Program-made: the position numbers and the translations under genes | NCBI GenBank assembly: GCA_003228685.1 | Contig: QIFC01000100.1 | Location: 55,792 to 119,791 of the forward strand | From: Chloroflexota bacterium | GTDB taxonomy: Bacteria; Chloroflexota; Dehalococcoidia; DSTF01; RBG-16-68-14 | DNA length: 64,000 nucleotides | Direction: 5' to 3' | Notes under the pieces: generated by a model | The model's database searches: none | What the model saw: the letters and a program-made list of their open reading frames with translations, nothing else | What the model was told of the DNA's origin: nothing | In this document: positions 34,625 to 43,498 of the stretch, in pieces | Numbering within the stretch: the first letter of the stretch is position 1 | Layout: the number at the start of each line of letters is the position of its first letter

Positions 34625-37489
34625 ATGGTTTCCGCACGACGTAAGCGTTCAGCAAGCAAAAAGCAGGCCGATCGCGCTGGCGAGGACGCGTATCGGCAGC
34701 TATGGAAATGGGACCGCGTCGCCTGGGGTAGCCATTGCGTGGACTGCTATCCGGGCAACTGCCCGATGCACGTGTACATCAAAGACGGCAAGATCCGGCA
34801 CGAAGAGGCGGCCGGCGCGTTCCCCATCATCGAGCAGGGCGTACCCGACATGAACCCGATGGGTTGCCAGAAGGGCGTCGCCTGGCGCGATGTCCTGGAC
34901 GGCAAAGAGCGCGTGATGTACCCGCTGAAGCGGGTAGGGAAGCGCGGCGAAGGCAAGTGGGAACGCATCTCGTGGGACCAAGCGCTGACCGAAGTCGCGG
35001 ACGCGGTCCTGGACGGCATAGAGGAGATCGGGCCGGAGTCGATCGTCCACGTCGGCGGCGCGAGCGCGAGCACGTGGGGGCTCTTCGGCAGGGGCCGCTT
35101 CGCCGCGCACGTCGGCAGCCTGCAGATGGATATGAACGCCGAGATCACAGACTTCGCTCCGGGTCAATACATGACCTACGGCTTCTTCGACCCCGTGAGT
35201 TCCATCGATGACTGGTTTCACGCCGAGCTGATCTTCATCTGGTTCGCCAACCCGGCCAACACACGCATTCCCCACCAGCACTACATTACGGAAGCCCGCT
35301 ACAAGGGCGCTGAAGTGGTTACCGTCGCGCCCGACTTCAGTCCCTCGGTCGTCCACGCGGATCACTATGTGCCTGTGGAGCCGGGCACGGACGCCGCCTT
35401 CGCGCTCGGCATGGCGCACGTCGTCGTCGAAGAAGGGCTGTACAAGAAGCGCTTTGTGCAGGAGCAAACGGACCTGCCGTTGCTCGTGCGTCGCGACACG
35501 CGGATGTATCTGCGCCAGAGCGACATGGAGGACGGCGGCAGCGAGGAGCAGTTCTATTTCTTCGACGCAAAGAAGCGGAAGATCGTTGAGGCGCCGCGAG
35601 CGAGCCTTAAACTCGGCCGGGTCGATCCCGCTCTGGAAGGTACCTTCCGCGCGCGGCTCAAGGACGGCTCATCCGTCCAACTCACGACCGTCTTCGCGCT
35701 GGCAAGGGAGCGCCTGCGGGACTACACACCGGAGAAGGCATCAGAGATCTGCGGCGTCAGCGCGGATGTGATCCGGGAGCTAGGGCGCAAGGTGGCGAAC
35801 AAGCGGACCAGCATCATCTGCTCGTTGAGCAACGCAGGCAAGTTCTATCATGGGGACCTGATCGAGCGGTCAGAGCTGCTGTTGTTGGCCCTGACCGGCA
35901 ATTGGGGCCGCAAGGGCGCGGGCGTGCGCGCTTGGACCGGCGGATTCTTCGACGGGAGCGGCCTCGTGCAGGCGAAGGTCGAACCCAACCAGGACGCGCA
36001 CCAACTCGTGGCGATGAACAACATGATGACCCAGAACCTCATGGACGCCGATCCCAGCCTCACCCGCGAACTGGCAGCCATCGAGTTCAGCAAGCAGATG
36101 TCGGAGCTAGGCATCGGGCCCATGCTGTTCTACCCGCCGGCCTTCTTCTGGTACTACCACTGCGGGTTCGACGACATCTGGGCGAAAGCAGGGTGGCACG
36201 ATCCGTCCATGAAGCGGCCGTTCAAAGAATACTGGCAGGAAGCGGCCGACAAGAACTGGTGGCAGGGCGTAGACAGGCCCACCAAGGACCAGAAGCCCCG
36301 CGTCCTCATCGAATGCGGCGGCAACATGCTGCGCCGCACGCGAGGCGGTCAGAACCTGTTCCTCAAGACCCTCTGGCCCAAGCTGAAGATGGTCGTCACC
36401 ATCGACCCGCGCATGAGCACGACGGCCATGTTTTCGGACATCATCCTGCCTGCCTCCCAGCAGTACGAGAAGATCGCGTTCGGGATTCCCAGCAGCCACA
36501 CGATGAACCTCACGTTCTCCGACAAGATCCTTGATCCTCCCGGCGAAGCCAAGGACGAGTGGTTCATCTTCCGAGGCATCGCGGAGAAGATGGAGCAGCA
36601 GGCCAAGCGCCGCGGCATGACCGAGTACACGGATTCGAAAGGTATGAGCTACCAACTGGAGGGCCTGTACGACCGAATGATCGCCCAGGGTAGCTTGCTC
36701 GACGTGGAGAAGATCGCCGACGAAATGGTGACAGACACGACGATCGCCGGCGCGCTTCCAGAGGGTACCAGCCTGGCTACGCTGCGCGAGAAGGGCTACG
36801 AACGCTGGACCGGGCTGGGAATAGCGCCCAGGGCCATCGCCCAATCGACCGAGGTGAAGCCGGATGAGACGTTCGTGCCGTTTCGTGACCACGTGGAGAA
36901 GAAGCACCCCTACGCGACGCTGACGCGGCGTGCGCAGTTCCTCATCGACCACCCATGGTTCCTGGAGGCCGGCGAAGAGTTGCCATGCCACAAGGACCCA
37001 CCACCCATGGGCGGCAACTACCCGCTGAAGCTGACCAGCGGCCACAACCGCTGGAGTATCCACGCTCTCAACATCGCCAACCGGACGATGTTGCAGACGC
37101 ATCGCGGCGTACCGCAGGCGATGCTGAGCCCTAAGGACGCCGCCGCCCGCGGCATCCAGAATGGGCAGCAGGTAAAGGTCTACAACGACCTGGGTGACTC
37201 GATCATGGAGGCGCAGGTGACGGAAGCGGTGCGGCCGGGCCAGCTCATCATCTACAACGGCTGGGAGCCCTATCAGTTCGAGAACTGGTCCGATCCTTCG
37301 AACATCGAGCCGGGCATGGTGAAATGGCTCCACCTCGCAGGCGGCTACGGCCACCTGCGCTACTGGCTGATGGAGTGGCAGCCGTGCCCCGTGGACCGGG
37401 CCACGAACGTCGAGATCGAAGCGTGGGACGGCATTGCGTCCCGGCCGGCAAAGCGGCGCGGACGCAATGGAACAACGCCTAAACGGTAG
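34625..37489 (+). CDS. Type II DMSO-reductase-family molybdopterin oxidoreductase, catalytic subunit (alpha-3)
   Basis: A 954-residue homologue of alpha-1 and alpha-2, clearly more distant. The Fe-S ligands have a shorter spacing: His37, Cys41, Cys46 and Cys81 (SHCVDCYPGNCPM, MGCQKGVAW), so two residues fewer between the first two Cys than in the paralogues. The Mo ligand Asp is in NAEITDFAPGQYMTYG. The shared C-terminal LTSGHNRWSIHA and LAGGYGHLRYW are present, followed by a basic tail (RPAKRRGRNG). There is no Tat signal; the basic N-terminus SARRKRSASKK is not a signal peptide. I took ATG 34625 rather than the GTG at 34616. It is followed by the alcohol dehydrogenase gene after 34 bases. 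Confidence 0.92.
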   Translation: MVSARRKRSASKKQADRAGEDAYRQLWKWDRVAWGSHCVDCYPGNCPMHVYIKDGKIRHEEAAGAFPIIEQGVPDMNPMGCQKGVAWRDVLDGKERVMYPLKRVGKRGEGKWERISWDQALTEVADAVLDGIEEIGPESIVHVGGASASTWGLFGRGRFAAHVGSLQMDMNAEITDFAPGQYMTYGFFDPVSSIDDWFHAELIFIWFANPANTRIPHQHYITEARYKGAEVVTVAPDFSPSVVHADHYVPVEPGTDAAFALGMAHVVVEEGLYKKRFVQEQTDLPLLVRRDTRMYLRQSDMEDGGSEEQFYFFDAKKRKIVEAPRASLKLGRVDPALEGTFRARLKDGSSVQLTTVFALARERLRDYTPEKASEICGVSADVIRELGRKVANKRTSIICSLSNAGKFYHGDLIERSELLLLALTGNWGRKGAGVRAWTGGFFDGSGLVQAKVEPNQDAHQLVAMNNMMTQNLMDADPSLTRELAAIEFSKQMSELGIGPMLFYPPAFFWYYHCGFDDIWAKAGWHDPSMKRPFKEYWQEAADKNWWQGVDRPTKDQKPRVLIECGGNMLRRTRGGQNLFLKTLWPKLKMVVTIDPRMSTTAMFSDIILPASQQYEKIAFGIPSSHTMNLTFSDKILDPPGEAKDEWFIFRGIAEKMEQQAKRRGMTEYTDSKGMSYQLEGLYDRMIAQGSLLDVEKIADEMVTDTTIAGALPEGTSLATLREKGYERWTGLGIAPRAIAQSTEVKPDETFVPFRDHVEKKHPYATLTRRAQFLIDHPWFLEAGEELPCHKDPPPMGGNYPLKLTSGHNRWSIHALNIANRTMLQTHRGVPQAMLSPKDAAARGIQNGQQVKVYNDLGDSIMEAQVTEAVRPGQLIIYNGWEPYQFENWSDPSNIEPGMVKWLHLAGGYGHLRYWLMEWQPCPVDRATNVEIEAWDGIASRPAKRRGRNGTTPKR

Positions 37490-37523
37490 GCCGCGAGAGC
37501 GAAACAAGAGATAACGAGGTGCG

Positions 37524-38585
37524 ATGATGCTGGTCTGCGTAAAGACTGAAAACGGCAAGCTGGAGATGATGGACCTGCCCATACCGGAGCCCGGCCCCGG
37601 GCAGATCGTGGTGAAGATGACCTTGTCCACCATCTGCGGGACGGACATGCACTTCCTGGACGAAATACCCAACGAGGCGCTGGCCATCGGGTACCCGGGC
37701 ATTGTGCAAGCCGAGGGCCTGCCGATGGGCCACGAAGGCGTGGGCGTTGTTCACACGGTCGGTGAAGGCGTGATCGGGTTTGAGCCGGGCGACCGGGTCA
37801 TCGCATCCTGTCTCACCTCCTGCGGCAGATGCACCGAATGCCTGCACGGTGACTACAGCGTCTGCACGGGCGGCGGAACCATGCTTACCGGGTGCCAGGC
37901 AGAATACTACCTTGTGCCGGACGCGAACATCTCCGCCGCCAAGGTGCCAGATGGCATCACGGATGAGCAGGCGATCCTCCCAACCGACATCATGTCGACC
38001 GGCTTCGGCGCTATCGACCGAGCAAACGCGGGCTTCGGCGACACGGTCGCCGTGTTCGCCCAAGGGCCGGTGGGCCTGTGCGCGACCGCCGGCGCCGCCG
38101 CTCGCGGCTGCGGCCTAATCATCGGCGTGGACACGATCCCAGAGCGGCTGGAGATGGCGAAGCGGTTCGGCGCGGACGTGGTGATCAATGCGGCCGAGAG
38201 CAACCCGGTCGCCGAGATCATGGCGCTCACCAACAACGCGGGAGTGGACATCGCGGTCGAGGCTGTCGGGACGCAGGCCACGTTCGAGGCCGCCAACCTC
38301 GTCCTCCGCCGCGGTGGCACGCTCTCGTCTGTCGGCGTCTACGGCATGAACCCCACCGTGACGATGCCGACCATGTCCATGTCGTTTCTTCACCGGCGTG
38401 TCGTGAGCACGCTCTGCCCATCCGGCCGGGACCGCCTGGAGCATCTGCTCGCCGTCTTGCAACACCGGCAGGTCGATCTCGGCCCGCTCTTTACGCATCA
38501 CATGAAGCTGGCAGACGCGCCACAAGCATACGACCTGTTTCGCGACAAGACAGAGGGCGTCCTCAAGATCGCGATCACACCGTAG
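37524..38585 (+). CDS. Zinc-dependent medium-chain alcohol dehydrogenase
   Basis: A 353-residue NAD(P)-dependent alcohol dehydrogenase. The catalytic zinc ligands are in ICGTDMHFL and GHEGVG. The structural zinc Cys set is SCGRCTECLHGDYSVC (about residues 95-113), and the Rossmann loop follows AQGPVGLCATAGA. The sequence resembles the isopropanol/threonine dehydrogenase branch. Within the cluster it would oxidise the alcohol formed by a hydroxylating molybdoenzyme to an aldehyde or ketone, upstream of the AOR. ATAACGAGG lies before the start; two adjacent ATG codons leave a one-residue ambiguity. Confidence 0.9.
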   Translation: MMLVCVKTENGKLEMMDLPIPEPGPGQIVVKMTLSTICGTDMHFLDEIPNEALAIGYPGIVQAEGLPMGHEGVGVVHTVGEGVIGFEPGDRVIASCLTSCGRCTECLHGDYSVCTGGGTMLTGCQAEYYLVPDANISAAKVPDGITDEQAILPTDIMSTGFGAIDRANAGFGDTVAVFAQGPVGLCATAGAAARGCGLIIGVDTIPERLEMAKRFGADVVINAAESNPVAEIMALTNNAGVDIAVEAVGTQATFEAANLVLRRGGTLSSVGVYGMNPTVTMPTMSMSFLHRRVVSTLCPSGRDRLEHLLAVLQHRQVDLGPLFTHHMKLADAPQAYDLFRDKTEGVLKIAITP

Positions 38586-38608
38586 ATTCGCCGCAAAGGA
38601 GAGGGAAG

Positions 38609-40408
38609 ATGCAGCTCGGAGGATACGCCAATCGAGTAGCGCGCATTGACTTGAGTGCGCGTGAGGTCGGGTACGAGGAGATCGTTGAGGAGGACGCGCG
38701 CAAGTACATCGGTGGCCGCGGACTCGGCGTAAAGTACGTGTTCGACAACGGACCGGACGTCGATCCGTTGGGTCCTGACAACCTCCTCTGCTTCCTGGTA
38801 GGCCCCATCACGGGTTCCGACGTCAACATGAGCAGCCGTCTCGCCGTCGTCACGAAGTCGCCGCTCACGGGAACCGTCACCGACTCACACCAAGGGGGCT
38901 GGTCCGGCGCCCGTTTGCGCTGGGCTGGGTTCGACGGCCTCCTGTTCCGGGGACGGTCTGAGACGCCCCTGTACGCGTTCGTCGAGGACGAGAAGGTTGA
39001 ACTGCTGGACGCCTCAGACCTGTGGGGCAGCGGCGTCCACGACACAGTCGAGACGCTCTTGAAGCGTCACGGTGACGACGTCAGCGTGATCGCTATCGGC
39101 CAAGCTGGCGAGCACCAAGTGCGCTTCGCGGCGTGGCTCAACGAGCACGATCGCGCGGCGGGCCGAGGCGGCACGGGCGCCGTCGGCGGCAGCAAGAACC
39201 TGAAGGCGATCGTGATCAAGGCGGCCAAGCGAGTGCCAACACCCGCCGACCCCAAGGCGTTCCGCGAGGCGAGGCGTGCGGTCCTGAAGGCGATCACTGA
39301 ATCCCCGGCCACGGCGCCTAGGACGGGCGCGCTTTCGACCTTAGGCACAAACAGCGGCATGATCGTTCTGAACATCATCGGCGCGATACCGACCAGGAAT
39401 GGCCAGTTCACTACGTTCGAAGGCGCGCCCAACATCGCCGGCGACAAGATCAAAGACACCATCCTGGTTGGCAACCCCACCTGTCATGCCTGTCCCGTCG
39501 GCTGCAAGAAAGAGGTGGAGACGCCGGACGGCAAATACCACGTGCACATGGAGAGCTTTGAGTATGAGTCGGCGTGGGCCTTTGGCGCCGCCTGCCTCAA
39601 CGACGACCGGGACGCGATCGCCTACATCACCGACCTCTGCAACGACCTTGGTATGGACACCGTTGACATGGGCAACGCTCTGGCGATGACGATGGAGGCG
39701 AGCGAGAAGGAGCTGATCTTCGAACGCCTCGATTGGGGGGATACCGACGCAATGGTGGACCTGGTTCGCAAGACGGCGACGCGCAGCGGCCTGGGCGACA
39801 CATTAGCAGATGGGGTGGCGCGCGCGGCAGCCGAGTTCGGCGATCCGGAGATGGCGATGGCCGTGAAAGGGCAGGGCATTGCCGCCTACGACCCGCGTGG
39901 CCTCAAAGGCATGGGCTTGGGCCTGGCTACCAGCAACCGAGGTGCGTGCCACCTGCGTGGCTACACGTTCGCCAGCGAGGTCGCCGGCATTCCCTATCCC
40001 ACGGATCCGAAGGCATGGGAAGGGAAGGGTGAGCTGCTCAAGTACATGCAGGACTTACACGCCGTTTCTGATTCGCTAGATATCTGCAAGTTCTCGGTCT
40101 TCGCGGAGAGCATCGACGATTACGTGGCGCAGTATTCGTCAGTTGTCGGCGTGCAGATGGACGCTGATGGACTCATGACGATCGGCGAACGCATCTACAA
40201 CCTGGAGCGTCACTACAACAACCTGGCCGGCATCGGCGAGGGGTCCGACACCTTGCCAGAGAGATTTCTGACCGAACCGTCCACCGGCGGAGGCTCAGAG
40301 GGCCAAGTCTGTGAACTGGAGTTGATGCTGGAGGAGTACTACGCGGCGCGTGGTTGGGTGAACGGTGTGGTTCCTAGTGCGAAGCTGGAAGCGTTGGGGA
40401 TTCCCTAG
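38609..40408 (+). CDS. Aldehyde:ferredoxin oxidoreductase (AOR) family tungsten/molybdenum enzyme
   Basis: Oxidises aldehydes to carboxylates (or the reverse) with low-potential electron carriers in the cytoplasm. The 599-residue protein has the AOR opening GGYANRVARIDLSAREV, IGGRGLGVKYVFD, SSRLAVVTKSPLTGTVTDSHQGG, AAGRGGTGAVGGSKNLKAIV, and the [4Fe-4S] ligands C292, C295 and C299 (CHACPVGC) with the fourth Cys in SLDICKFS near 490. W or Mo cannot be distinguished from sequence. The ATG at 38609 has AAAGGAGAGGG upstream. The neighbouring alcohol dehydrogenase would supply aldehyde; the ferredoxin at 8970 is a possible carrier. AOR is oxygen-sensitive in known cases, so its presence beside katG is notable. 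Confidence 0.93.
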   Translation: MQLGGYANRVARIDLSAREVGYEEIVEEDARKYIGGRGLGVKYVFDNGPDVDPLGPDNLLCFLVGPITGSDVNMSSRLAVVTKSPLTGTVTDSHQGGWSGARLRWAGFDGLLFRGRSETPLYAFVEDEKVELLDASDLWGSGVHDTVETLLKRHGDDVSVIAIGQAGEHQVRFAAWLNEHDRAAGRGGTGAVGGSKNLKAIVIKAAKRVPTPADPKAFREARRAVLKAITESPATAPRTGALSTLGTNSGMIVLNIIGAIPTRNGQFTTFEGAPNIAGDKIKDTILVGNPTCHACPVGCKKEVETPDGKYHVHMESFEYESAWAFGAACLNDDRDAIAYITDLCNDLGMDTVDMGNALAMTMEASEKELIFERLDWGDTDAMVDLVRKTATRSGLGDTLADGVARAAAEFGDPEMAMAVKGQGIAAYDPRGLKGMGLGLATSNRGACHLRGYTFASEVAGIPYPTDPKAWEGKGELLKYMQDLHAVSDSLDICKFSVFAESIDDYVAQYSSVVGVQMDADGLMTIGERIYNLERHYNNLAGIGEGSDTLPERFLTEPSTGGGSEGQVCELELMLEEYYAARGWVNGVVPSAKLEALGIP

Positions 40409-40422
40409 CTTCAAGCTAACCG

Positions 40423-40465
40423 TGTCAGGCAAAACCCGACCGGAAAGCGGTGGCCATGCCTGACA
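40423..40465. promoter_or_regulatory. Inverted repeat between the AOR and heme-subunit genes
   Basis: TGTCAGGCA (40423-40431) and TGCCTGACA (40457-40465) are exact reverse complements separated by 25 bases that can themselves fold (ACCG...CGGT). It may be a terminator or attenuator-like hairpin lowering read-through to the gamma and beta genes, or an operator. There is no T tract. Confidence 0.4.
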
Positions 40466-40600
40466 GACAAGAAGCCGTGTACCGCATATGCTGGCCATGC
40501 GGCCACAGGTGGCTGCGGGCGCAGCGCGCGCCGAGTTCATAGCAGCGCTGGGATGTCGTTACTGAAGGCAACGTGGCTTGCCTAACGGGAGGATTCGACG

Positions 40601-41245
40601 ATGAAGGTCGTGAAACTACGGTTAGCCAATAGCACGCTGCTGGACCCGGCGGCGGCCCAGTGGAAGAAGATCGCCGCTGAGCAGGTCACCCTTGGCGCAA
40701 CGCCCCTGCACAAGCAGCCTTCTCGCTACGTTCGCACCGCGTGGGCCGGCAAGCCAGTCGGGAGCGTGAGATCGCTCAAGGTGCAGGCTGCTCACAACGG
40801 TAAGAACATCGCCATCCGCCTGGAATGGCCGGACGACTCGAAGGATTTGGACCACGGCGATGGCACTATATTCCCAGACGCCGCCGGCGTGTTGTTCCCG
40901 CTCAAGGGAGAGGCCGCGCTCGAGAGCATGGGCAGCCCCGAAGCACCCGTGAACGCATGGTTCTGGCGGGCCAATCTCCCCGAAGGAGAAGCTCAGGAAC
41001 TGATCGCGAAGGGCGCAGGCACCTTGGAGCCGGCGCCGAAAACCCAGACAGAAGCGCGGAGCCGCTGGTATCGCGGCCGCTGGCAGGTGGTCTTTTCGCG
41101 GCCGCTGTCCGTTCGAGGCGATGCCGTGCGGTTCTCCGTCAGGAAGGCCGCGAAGGTCGCATTCGCTGTCTGGGAAGGAGCCAACCAGGAACGCGCAGGC
41201 CTGAAGTCGTTCTCCAAGGGCTGGCAGGAGCTAAGCATTCAGTAG
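40601..41245 (+). CDS. Ethylbenzene-dehydrogenase-type heme b gamma subunit
   Basis: A 214-residue protein of the EbdC/DdhC/SerC type that holds heme b and passes electrons out of the complex. The core SLKVQAAHNGKNIAIRLEWPD, then DAAGVLFP and ESMGSPEAPVNAWFWRA, are characteristic. In EbdC the heme iron is held by a Met and a Lys; Met110 sits in the right block here, and Lys202 in GLKSFSKGW is the likely second ligand. Unlike EbdC it has no signal peptide, in line with the alpha subunits, so the complex would be cytoplasmic. The 192-base gap upstream holds an inverted repeat; GGGAGGA precedes the ATG. The beta gene follows after 28 bases. Confidence 0.87.
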   Translation: MKVVKLRLANSTLLDPAAAQWKKIAAEQVTLGATPLHKQPSRYVRTAWAGKPVGSVRSLKVQAAHNGKNIAIRLEWPDDSKDLDHGDGTIFPDAAGVLFPLKGEAALESMGSPEAPVNAWFWRANLPEGEAQELIAKGAGTLEPAPKTQTEARSRWYRGRWQVVFSRPLSVRGDAVRFSVRKAAKVAFAVWEGANQERAGLKSFSKGWQELSIQ

Positions 41246-41273
41246 CGGCTCGGGGTTGCAGGAGGTTACGGAT

Positions 41274-42317
41274 ATGGCTAAGACGAAGCAGAAGAAGGGC
41301 AGCACCGACCGTCAGGTCGCGATGGTCTTCGACCTGAACAAGTGCATTGGCTGTCAAACGTGTTCGGTCGCCTGCAAGACGCTCTGGACGAACGAAGATA
41401 GCACGGACTATCAGTGGTGGTGCACCGTCAACACCCAGCCGGGGCAAGGTCATCCTCGCGATTATGAGACGATGGGCGGAGGCTATCGCGATGGCGTGCC
41501 GCAGCCCGGCCGCTTGGCGAAGCGCAGCGAATGGGGTGGCGGTTGGGACTTCAACTACGATGAGGTTTTCTACGGCGGCAAGGGCCGTTCGACGTTCCTC
41601 CAGCACGTTGGCGAGGAGCCTGAATGGGGGCCGAACTGGGATGAGGACCAGGGCGCGGGTGAGTATCCGAACGCCTACTACTTCTACCTGCCCCGGCTCT
41701 GCAACCACTGCACGAAGCCGGCCTGCGTGGACGCGTGCCCGCGCGATGCGATGTACAAGCGCTCTGAGGACGGCATTGTCTTGCGTGATGAGACGCGCTG
41801 TCGCGGCTATCAGTTCTGCGCCGAGGCCTGTCCCTATGAGAAGATCTACTTCAACTTCATGCGAAACGTCAGCCAGCAGTGCATCATGTGCTTCCCGCGC
41901 GTCGAGCAGAATGTCGCGCCCGCCTGCGCGCGCCAGTGCCCGGGCCGCGCCGTCTGGTTCGGCATGCTGGACGATCACGAAGGTCCTGTGGCTCAGCTCG
42001 TGAACAAGTGGAAGGTCGCGCTGCCCCTCCATCCAGAGTATGGCACCGAGGCCAACATCTTCTACATTCCGCCGGTGGGCCCCGCCCGCCTCAGCGAGGA
42101 TCTCAGTTTCGACGAAGAGACGCCGCGCATTCCGCGCGAGTATCTGGAGGGCTTGTTCGGTCCCAAGGTCAACGCGGCCCTGGATACACTCACGACTGAG
42201 ATGGCCAAGACGAAGAACGGCCGCAAGTCCAAGCTGATGGATACGCTTGTCGCGTACTGGTGGAAGGACATGTTCAAGCCATACGATCGCGATCCTGCGG
42301 AAATCAAGTGGAAATAG
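41274..42317 (+). CDS. NarH/EbdB-like iron-sulfur beta subunit
   Basis: A 347-residue electron-transfer subunit with four cluster motifs: CIGCQTCSVAC (residues 24-34), LCNHCTKPACVDACP, CRGYQFCAEACP and CIMCFPR...CARQCP. In the third group Tyr occupies the place where NarH has Trp, which goes with a [3Fe-4S] cluster. The long tryptophan-rich insert (YQWWCTVNTQPG, WGGGWDFNYDEVFY) matches ethylbenzene dehydrogenase and selenate reductase beta subunits. It is the only beta gene here, so it probably serves all three alpha subunits. The start is ATG 41274 with AGGAGG at 41260-41265; an in-frame TTG at 41256 is less likely. Confidence 0.93.
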   Translation: MAKTKQKKGSTDRQVAMVFDLNKCIGCQTCSVACKTLWTNEDSTDYQWWCTVNTQPGQGHPRDYETMGGGYRDGVPQPGRLAKRSEWGGGWDFNYDEVFYGGKGRSTFLQHVGEEPEWGPNWDEDQGAGEYPNAYYFYLPRLCNHCTKPACVDACPRDAMYKRSEDGIVLRDETRCRGYQFCAEACPYEKIYFNFMRNVSQQCIMCFPRVEQNVAPACARQCPGRAVWFGMLDDHEGPVAQLVNKWKVALPLHPEYGTEANIFYIPPVGPARLSEDLSFDEETPRIPREYLEGLFGPKVNAALDTLTTEMAKTKNGRKSKLMDTLVAYWWKDMFKPYDRDPAEIKWK

Positions 42318-42386
42318 GGCCAATTGGCGCGTCCGGGGCGCGCTCCATGAGTGCTATGATTCGTCTGACAAGAGGAGTGATACCTT

Positions 42387-43496
42387 ATGTCAGACGCGAT
42401 TCCGGAGCTTGCTGACCTAGAGTCCACGCTACGTGCGCTCGCCAACAAGTACCGCCTTGAGATCCTGAACGCGCTGGGCCACGGCGCGGCGAGTCCGGTC
42501 GCCCTCGCCCGGACTCTCGGTCTGCCGCGCCAGCGCGTCGAACGGCATCTGGCTGTCCTCCTGGATCGCCATCTCGTCAGACTGGAGCCCTCGAACAACG
42601 GTCGCGTCTACGCTCTCGATCGGGAGCAGGCTGCGTTGCTCAACGCTACGTTCGTGTCCGTTGTCGGCCGCATCGATATGGGTAGCGGAGCGGGATTTGC
42701 CGGATCCGTCGCCTCAGACGATGCACTCTCGCTCCCGCCGGCGCCTGAAGCGTGCAGAGAGTGTCAGAACGCATCCTTTGTGCAGAACGTCCTGAACGAG
42801 CTGGACGAGTCGCTTGAGAAGGCGCGAGCGTACGATGTGCGGCTGAGGCAGATGTCCTCGCAGGTCTTGACGGCGCAGGAGGTGGAGCGCAAGCGCCTCT
42901 CGCGCGAGTTGCACGACGACACCGCACAGGCGCTGACGTCCGTGCTTGTACGGCTGCGCGTGATCGAGCGTTTGGCGGACGACGAAGCGACGCGCGACGG
43001 ACTGGCGGAATTGAGGACGATCCTGAGTGGCGCCTTGGAGGGCGTGCGCGCGCTGGCGATCGATCTGCGGCCCCGCGTGCTGGATGACCTGGGATTGGAG
43101 ATGGCGCTGAAGGCCCAGGTGCGCGACTTCACTCAACGTTGGGGCATCGATGCAACACTCTCGTCGGATCGGCTGGGCCGCCTGCCTACCGAAGTCGAGT
43201 TGGTGTTCTACCGCGTCGCCCAGGAGGCGCTCTCTAACATCGCGAAGCACGCCCGCGCATCGCGAGTAGAGATCAGTCTTACGAAGCGCGGCACACGGCT
43301 GCGGATGCTGATTGAAGACGACGGCCGGGGGTTCGATGCGGACGCGGCGACGGACGCCGTGGACGCGGGACTTGGGCTGTTTGGCATGAAGGAGCGGCTG
43401 GCGCTCGTCGACGGAACGCTTGGAGTCGAGTCGTCCGCGGGATCGGGCACGCGGGTGTCGGCGGACGTCATGTTGCCCGCGGAACGGACGAACTAA
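42387..43496 (+). CDS. NarL-partner-type sensor histidine kinase with N-terminal ArsR-like winged helix
   Basis: A 369-residue kinase without membrane segments. Residues 8-85 look like an ArsR-type winged HTH (LRALANKYRLEILNALGHG, LPRQRVERHLAVLLDRHLVRLE). A CRECQ pair (C123, C126) follows and could bind metal or sense redox. The HisKA_3 domain has the phospho-acceptor His176 in SRELHDDTAQALTSVLVRLR; the HATPase has the N box EALSNIAKHA, DDGRGFD and GLGLFGMKERL. The response regulator gene is 2 bases downstream. A DNA-binding-type domain in place of a sensor is unusual. AAGAGGAG lies before the ATG. It follows the beta gene by 69 bases and likely controls the cluster. Confidence 0.9.
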   Translation: MSDAIPELADLESTLRALANKYRLEILNALGHGAASPVALARTLGLPRQRVERHLAVLLDRHLVRLEPSNNGRVYALDREQAALLNATFVSVVGRIDMGSGAGFAGSVASDDALSLPPAPEACRECQNASFVQNVLNELDESLEKARAYDVRLRQMSSQVLTAQEVERKRLSRELHDDTAQALTSVLVRLRVIERLADDEATRDGLAELRTILSGALEGVRALAIDLRPRVLDDLGLEMALKAQVRDFTQRWGIDATLSSDRLGRLPTEVELVFYRVAQEALSNIAKHARASRVEISLTKRGTRLRMLIEDDGRGFDADAATDAVDAGLGLFGMKERLALVDGTLGVESSAGSGTRVSADVMLPAERTN

Positions 43497-43498
43497 AG

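Noticed and set aside
36107..37702. 531-codon open frame on the minus strand opposite alpha-3
   Set aside because: Shadow frame; alpha-3 and the ADH are supported by conserved motifs on the other strand.
41139..42323. 394-codon minus-strand frame opposite the Fe-S beta subunit
   Set aside because: Antisense of a gene with four cysteine-cluster motifs; no family features of its own.
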